NCBI GenBank assembly: GCA_032622095.1
Contig: CP136062.1
Location: 136,190,960-136,254,959 of the forward strand
Direction of reading: 5' to 3'
Source: Siphonodentalium dalli
Taxonomy: Eukaryota; Mollusca; Scaphopoda; Gadilida; Siphonodentaliidae
Length of the DNA: 64,000 bases
Shown: positions 55,301 through 61,300 of the stretch, piece by piece
How the letters are laid out: the number at the start of each line of letters is the position of its first letter
Numbering within the stretch: position 1 is the first letter of the stretch
Position numbers and translations under genes: made by a program
The notes under the pieces: model-generated
The model's input: only the letters and a program-made list of their open reading frames with translations
Database searches by the model: none
Told to the model about the DNA's origin: nothing

Positions 55301-58300
55301 AGCCATAAGAAGCCCTTTCAAATAAGTGGTCAATAACATTGTTAGTTTTTTCCGTTCTACTGTTATCCTTCTTTCTTTATTTGGAAATGGTTTACCGTAT
55401 CTCAGTGTAAATTTGGTATGGAGGATCGCCATCAAAAGCGCTTTCAAAATAGGTTCAATTGACATTGCTCACATGTTCTGTTCCAGTGTTATCCTTCTTT
55501 GTTTATCTGGAAATAATGGTTTTCTAACTGTCTGCGCATTGTAATACCTCTGGGCCCATACATGAGGGCATGTTCTCCTTGAGGTGCTATTCAGGAACTC
55601 CAGGACGATTGACGGATCAATATTCATTGCACGCTTGTTCCGACAAGTACAGTGTTATTGCCGTTCCATATTTACAAATATGTATGGAACATACGTTCGT
55701 TGACGTCAAATGGCAGACATGACATTTGCCTCAACCATGAAACCGGAACTATAAAATAAGAGCATCATCATGTGATAAAACAACCCCTGTTTGTTCCTAA
55801 AGAAACATTGTAAGTCTGTATTTTTAATGCACAGATTCTAGGATGGGTGACATGTAATAAACACAGATCGTCACATGTGTTAATGGGTTTGTTGATACGG
55901 CACTTGTACCATCGAGGAAGAATAGAACTCGAGGATAGAACTCGAAGGATAGACCTCTCATTCTATCCTTCCGCGCTAGTACTCATGCCATATCAACCAA
56001 CCCATTAACACACATGATGTTCTGTGTTTATTACACATCACCCGTGTGACTAGTGTCGGTCTGTGTACTAAACAGATATAAAGTGACATTGTATATACAC
56101 AAGCCGGTGCACTATAACAACAACCAGTGACAAAACCACATACCGCAAAACCTTTTAAAATATGGAAATCTATATTGATTTACCCCACATCACTGCATGC
56201 CATGTTCAAGACAATAGTTTTACAGCAGCCATGTGGTATATGAAATATGAAATTTGGTATGGATGTTCACCATCAACATAAGGGGTTTCAATGAAATGTT
56301 AAATGGTAAAGTTTGCATTTTTCTTAAATTTGGGTTCTGTTCTATCCATCTTTCAATTTGGACCCGTGAGAGGTATGCCAGCATCTGTGGTACAACCTAT
56401 CGTTTTACTATGATTGGGTAGACATAAAGCCACTCATATCATTCAGCATCTGTGGTAAAACCTATCGTTTTACTATGATTGGGTAGACATAAAGCCACTC
56501 ATATCATTCAGCATCTCTGGTACAACCTATCATTTTACTATGATTGGGTAGACATAAAGCCACTAATATTATTCAAGGTCCTCATTATCTTAAAGTCACA
56601 TGGCCATTTATGCTCCAAAATACACCTAATAATATTCACTTTGGAATTTTTCTAGTGCTGGGCGGTATGACGATATATCGGGTATACCCGGTTTTAATTT
56701 TGATATCGTCAATAATATCGTCTGAAATAAAAATATCGTAATACCGTCCCAAGTTGTAATATTCTCCATGTAGGTTGAAACCCATCATATGGTCCCAACA
56801 AACAGCGAAGTTAGAGTAAGTATAATAGTCCCAAACTTGAAGTTTGAAACTTCCCGGAAATACGTAGTCGAAAACGTTTTAAAACATCGGAGCACGTGCT
56901 TGTCAAGTTGGATATGCTTCGTCGAATACATCAAAGAGATACTAGTAGCATCAGTTGGCTACACTGTGAGATTGGTATGTCGCGCGCATGCGACTGGCAC
57001 AATGACCTCCTTTCAAGTTGGTGCAGCTTGCTCTATCAACCGTAACCGGTTGCTTGGAGACGGATTACGATGTCAGATTTTATATTGACCACACTTAGTC
57101 TAGCTGATCGTCTCAATGTGTGCAAATTGCGAGTAAAATGATTTTGTGGACATGTACCGTACAGATCATGGCATTGCTATCGCTTCAACAAATGTCAAAT
57201 TCACAAACTAATTGAACATGATTGTCTCTATTTATTTTCCTCAGCTAAAAAAATGCCGCTGCAAATTCATTTCAAATGTTCACGTCGGCTTTTGCCTCGG
57301 CACTGCCCATTGTGGCATTGTCGACGCTAATTCCCAGGGCTGCCGTATATGGACATTGTCACATTGAAGTCCCACGGTGCTACCAACTACCAATTACCAC
57401 TGATAAATATAGTCTCACAAACAACCAATTCCTCACGAATTAATAAAATGGCAATTTGAAACCGAATGCGGTGCTTAATGTGTGCATGGTGTTGAGCGCT
57501 ATGGTCAAAGGGATATAACTCTAAAAAATGTATGCAAAAACGCACGTGGGCCGTGTTATATGATTATATCCCTTTGTTTCAAAGTTATTATTTCTCCGTC
57601 GGCAAACTGTCAATTGTTGCTGACGAGTGGTCATTATATACATGTATACTGTGATGTTACTGATAATTGATCAATACACATTTACTCGACCTCTCATGAC
57701 CCACAAATCGTAAATAAAACGTAGGGATGTACAGGTATTGTGCAAACTTTATTTATGAAATATTGCATATATTGTACATTGTACTTACCAATTGTAATAT
57801 ACCAAAATAATATCGCGATAATATCGTGTATCGCGATGTTGTCGCCATAATATCGCGATATTTTTTGGGGCCAATATCGCCCAGCCCTAAATTTTTCCCA
57901 GTATCAAAATAGGTTGATAAATACCTGAACTACCTTTCTACACGCATTATATCAGTGTTTCCGCTACTATGGCAGGCTGGCCATCCAGCGGACTCATTCC
58001 CCTCCCCAACCTTGACTTAATATTGGCCACAAAATAGCCACAGATCAAGCTCAGCCCTCTTTTTATACATGACGAGTGATCACCGACACTGATGATTAAC
58101 AGATTGCAAGGAATCATGCACTCGTGCCTGAATAAGCAATAATCATTAGCATGGACCACATGGACTGTAATGTTGTCTACACTATCCTGGGTAACGCTTT
58201 GTCGGCAAATGTTTAGTAGTAATGATCCTCTCGCATTTTAATTTACTGTAGATTTTTGTATACAAGTCCCAACTTTCTGACTCACTATTTTCCCTCAAAA

Positions 58301-61300
58301 TGCACATTATACATCGGTAAGTCATTAGGTGGCTGAATTCTGAGCAACAACCATGAACACAGGTGAGTTTTGGCAGTTGCTGTGATGAACAGTGCAGACA
58401 TTTTACCTCAGAACAAGGTCTGTATCAATGAAATGTTTAATTAAAAATAAAACAATTAAAATTTAATAATTATTATCAGTGTATTTATTCCCTATCAAAT
58501 TAACACAACATTATCCATTATACGAATCCATCATGAGGTGATCTCCGTCTAAGGAATGGCTTTTGATTCTGCACCAACTTGTTTTGATTGGTACTGTGAA
58601 CAAAATACAAAGAAAGCATGCAGAACGTGCCTATAGCACCTGACATGAGCTCTGCTCATGATGCAACACTTATTACTGCGCGAGTACACAAGTTTGACAC
58701 TGAGTGACAATGTGTCTTTTGCCACCCACGGTACTAGTACCTAGTTCCTTTGATGTAGTTCCTTTGATGTCGGCTTTCAATATTGCTATTACTGTTATAA
58801 AAGTCATTGTGTCCACTGTATGTTGTGATGCTTACATGCTTTAGTTCATTAACTTGAGATTAAAGAAAGACGATCTGTTTAATTTGGTTTCTATAGGTTT
58901 CTTGTTGTCTCAAGTGCAAGGAAATGGCTACTTTTCAGTGATAAACATTCCAATTTTCTCCCGACAGGGCACCGGGTATGTGCTTCCCAAAATACGGCCA
59001 CCTTCCCCCATCCTCTAGCGGAAACCCTGTATATGTCCCAGAAAAACAAATTTCAGTCATAAAAAATACAGCTTTGAACACTATGTACAGGCCACTTACA
59101 AAAACGGTGCCATTTCTATTCATCGGAATCGGAAATGGAATTTCCGGAAAAGGTATATCTTTTTATCTTAACATGAAAGTATTAAATAACTTCACACACT
59201 GATTTCTCTTTTGTGTTAACCCTTTCAGTGCCAAGTCTGATTTTTGTATCAACCCATATTTCCTTGATCATTTTTCAAATTTATTGATTATAACGGTTAA
59301 AACGGTGCCATTTCTATTCATCGGAATCGGAAATGGAATTTCCGGAAAAGGTATATCTTTTTATCTTAACATGAAAGTATTAAATAACTTCACACACTGA
59401 TTTCTCTTTTGTGTTAACCCTTTCAGTGCCAAGTCTGATTTTTGTATCAACCCATATTTCCTTGATCATTTTTCAAATTTATTGATTATAATAATGTAAT
59501 CAATAAATTAATAATGTGATATTGTAATCAATTAATAATAATGTGATACATTAATGTATCACATTATTGTAATCAATAAATTTGAAAAATGATCAAGGAA
59601 ATATGGGTTGATACAAAAATCAGACTTGGCACTGGAAGGGTTAATTAATCATGAAAATTATACCATAAGGAACAAAACACGTATTTTCAGTGCTATATTG
59701 ATGAATTTGTTTGGAAATATTCTTAGTAAATGTTTTGAGATACCTGCTACTAAATTATATATACATAATTTTGGGGTTCTAGTATAATAATGTAAGTAAA
59801 ACTGTGTTGTCTACTATATATTTTGAGAACTACGGAATATATGTATATCCTTTATAGACTCAAAAACGACTCGACCGATTGAGCCCAAACTTGCTATCTA
59901 AGGGTAAAAAAGCCACGGGCAGTGTCATCGGACCATTCGTGAGCCTGTGCGACCACTCCTTCACCCTTCAACTGCCACCGCAATGGGGATTGATGGGTTA
60001 ATCGCGTGATAATTAATGAGCGTTTGTATATGACGCGTCGCTACAGCGTTTATCTACTTTAGTGAAAATATACGTAATTTGACCGTCTCGGAAACTGGGG
60101 ATATCGAGAAGAAAACTGCTGGGCCGATTGAACCCAAACTTGCTGTGTAAGGGTAAAAAGCCACAGGCAGTGCACTCGGACCATTCGCGAACCCGTGCGA
60201 CCACTCTTTCACCCTTCAACTGCCACCGTAATGGGGATTGATGGGTTAATCACGTGATAATTAATGAGCGTTTGTATATATGAGGCTTCGCTATTAAAGA
60301 GCGTTTATCTACTTTAGTGAAAATATACAGCAGGTCAAAACTGGGGATATCGAGACGAAATTTCGTACTGAGGGGTTCCAAGGGACGGTGGAGATTTTCG
60401 TCGGGTCAGTTTGTCCGCCCAGGGGTGACCTTGAAACAGGTACCCACAAATGACCTTGGGCGATATCTCGGTAGTCAGCGGTGACATCGATGTGAAATTT
60501 TTTATGTATGGTCAACTCGGGACCGGAAATATTTTTGTCCGGTTATTTTGTCCACCCAACATGACCTTGACACGGGTACCCGCAAATGACCTTGGCCGAT
60601 ATTTCGGGCATCAGCGGTGGCAGCGACGTACGGGGTTACCTTGAAAAACAAAAATTAATGGATCGACCAAAGCCATGGGACCAATCCCGCCAGTGCTAGT
60701 ACAATATATAAGGTCTTCTAAAGTTGCTTTATTGGGTTTCCATAATATTGTCTCCAAAATGAAGATCAGTTAAACATTATGTATATTGATTCTCAGTTTA
60801 TTGTATGATTGTTTAATATCAGACAGTATCTATATCTATTTTAGGTTGTCCAATCACAGAGGTAATAGTCAATATGGCAAGTCTATAGTTCGGAATATAC
60901 AGGTAAGCAGGTCCAACCGACATATATTAGGTGAAATAAGATCCCATTTATTTTAAATATTTTTTATACCCCACTTTCGAAGAAAATGGGGGGATATACT
61001 GGATTGACTGCGTCGCTCCGTCCATCACGCTTTCTCCCTCCGTGTGTCCGGCGTCCATCCGTCCGTCCGACCTCATAACTCGAACAACTATGAACCGATT
61101 TAAATAATTTTTTGTATGCAATCTCCTTAGGATTGCCACTCCGCATGATGCTAATTGCGGTTCGGTCCGACTTTTTTTTTAAAGTTACGCCTCGACTTAT
61201 TTTGACTTAGAAAATTTTGTCTGACTTCATAACTTTAACAAATATGAACCAATTTCAATAATTTTTTCTGTACAAGCTTCTTGTGACACCATATCGATAT

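Noticed and set aside
60845-60861. 17 bp candidate PIGN microexon between TTTTAG and GTAATA
   Set aside because: Including it would break the phase with the exon at 61971, and the frame already closes without it.
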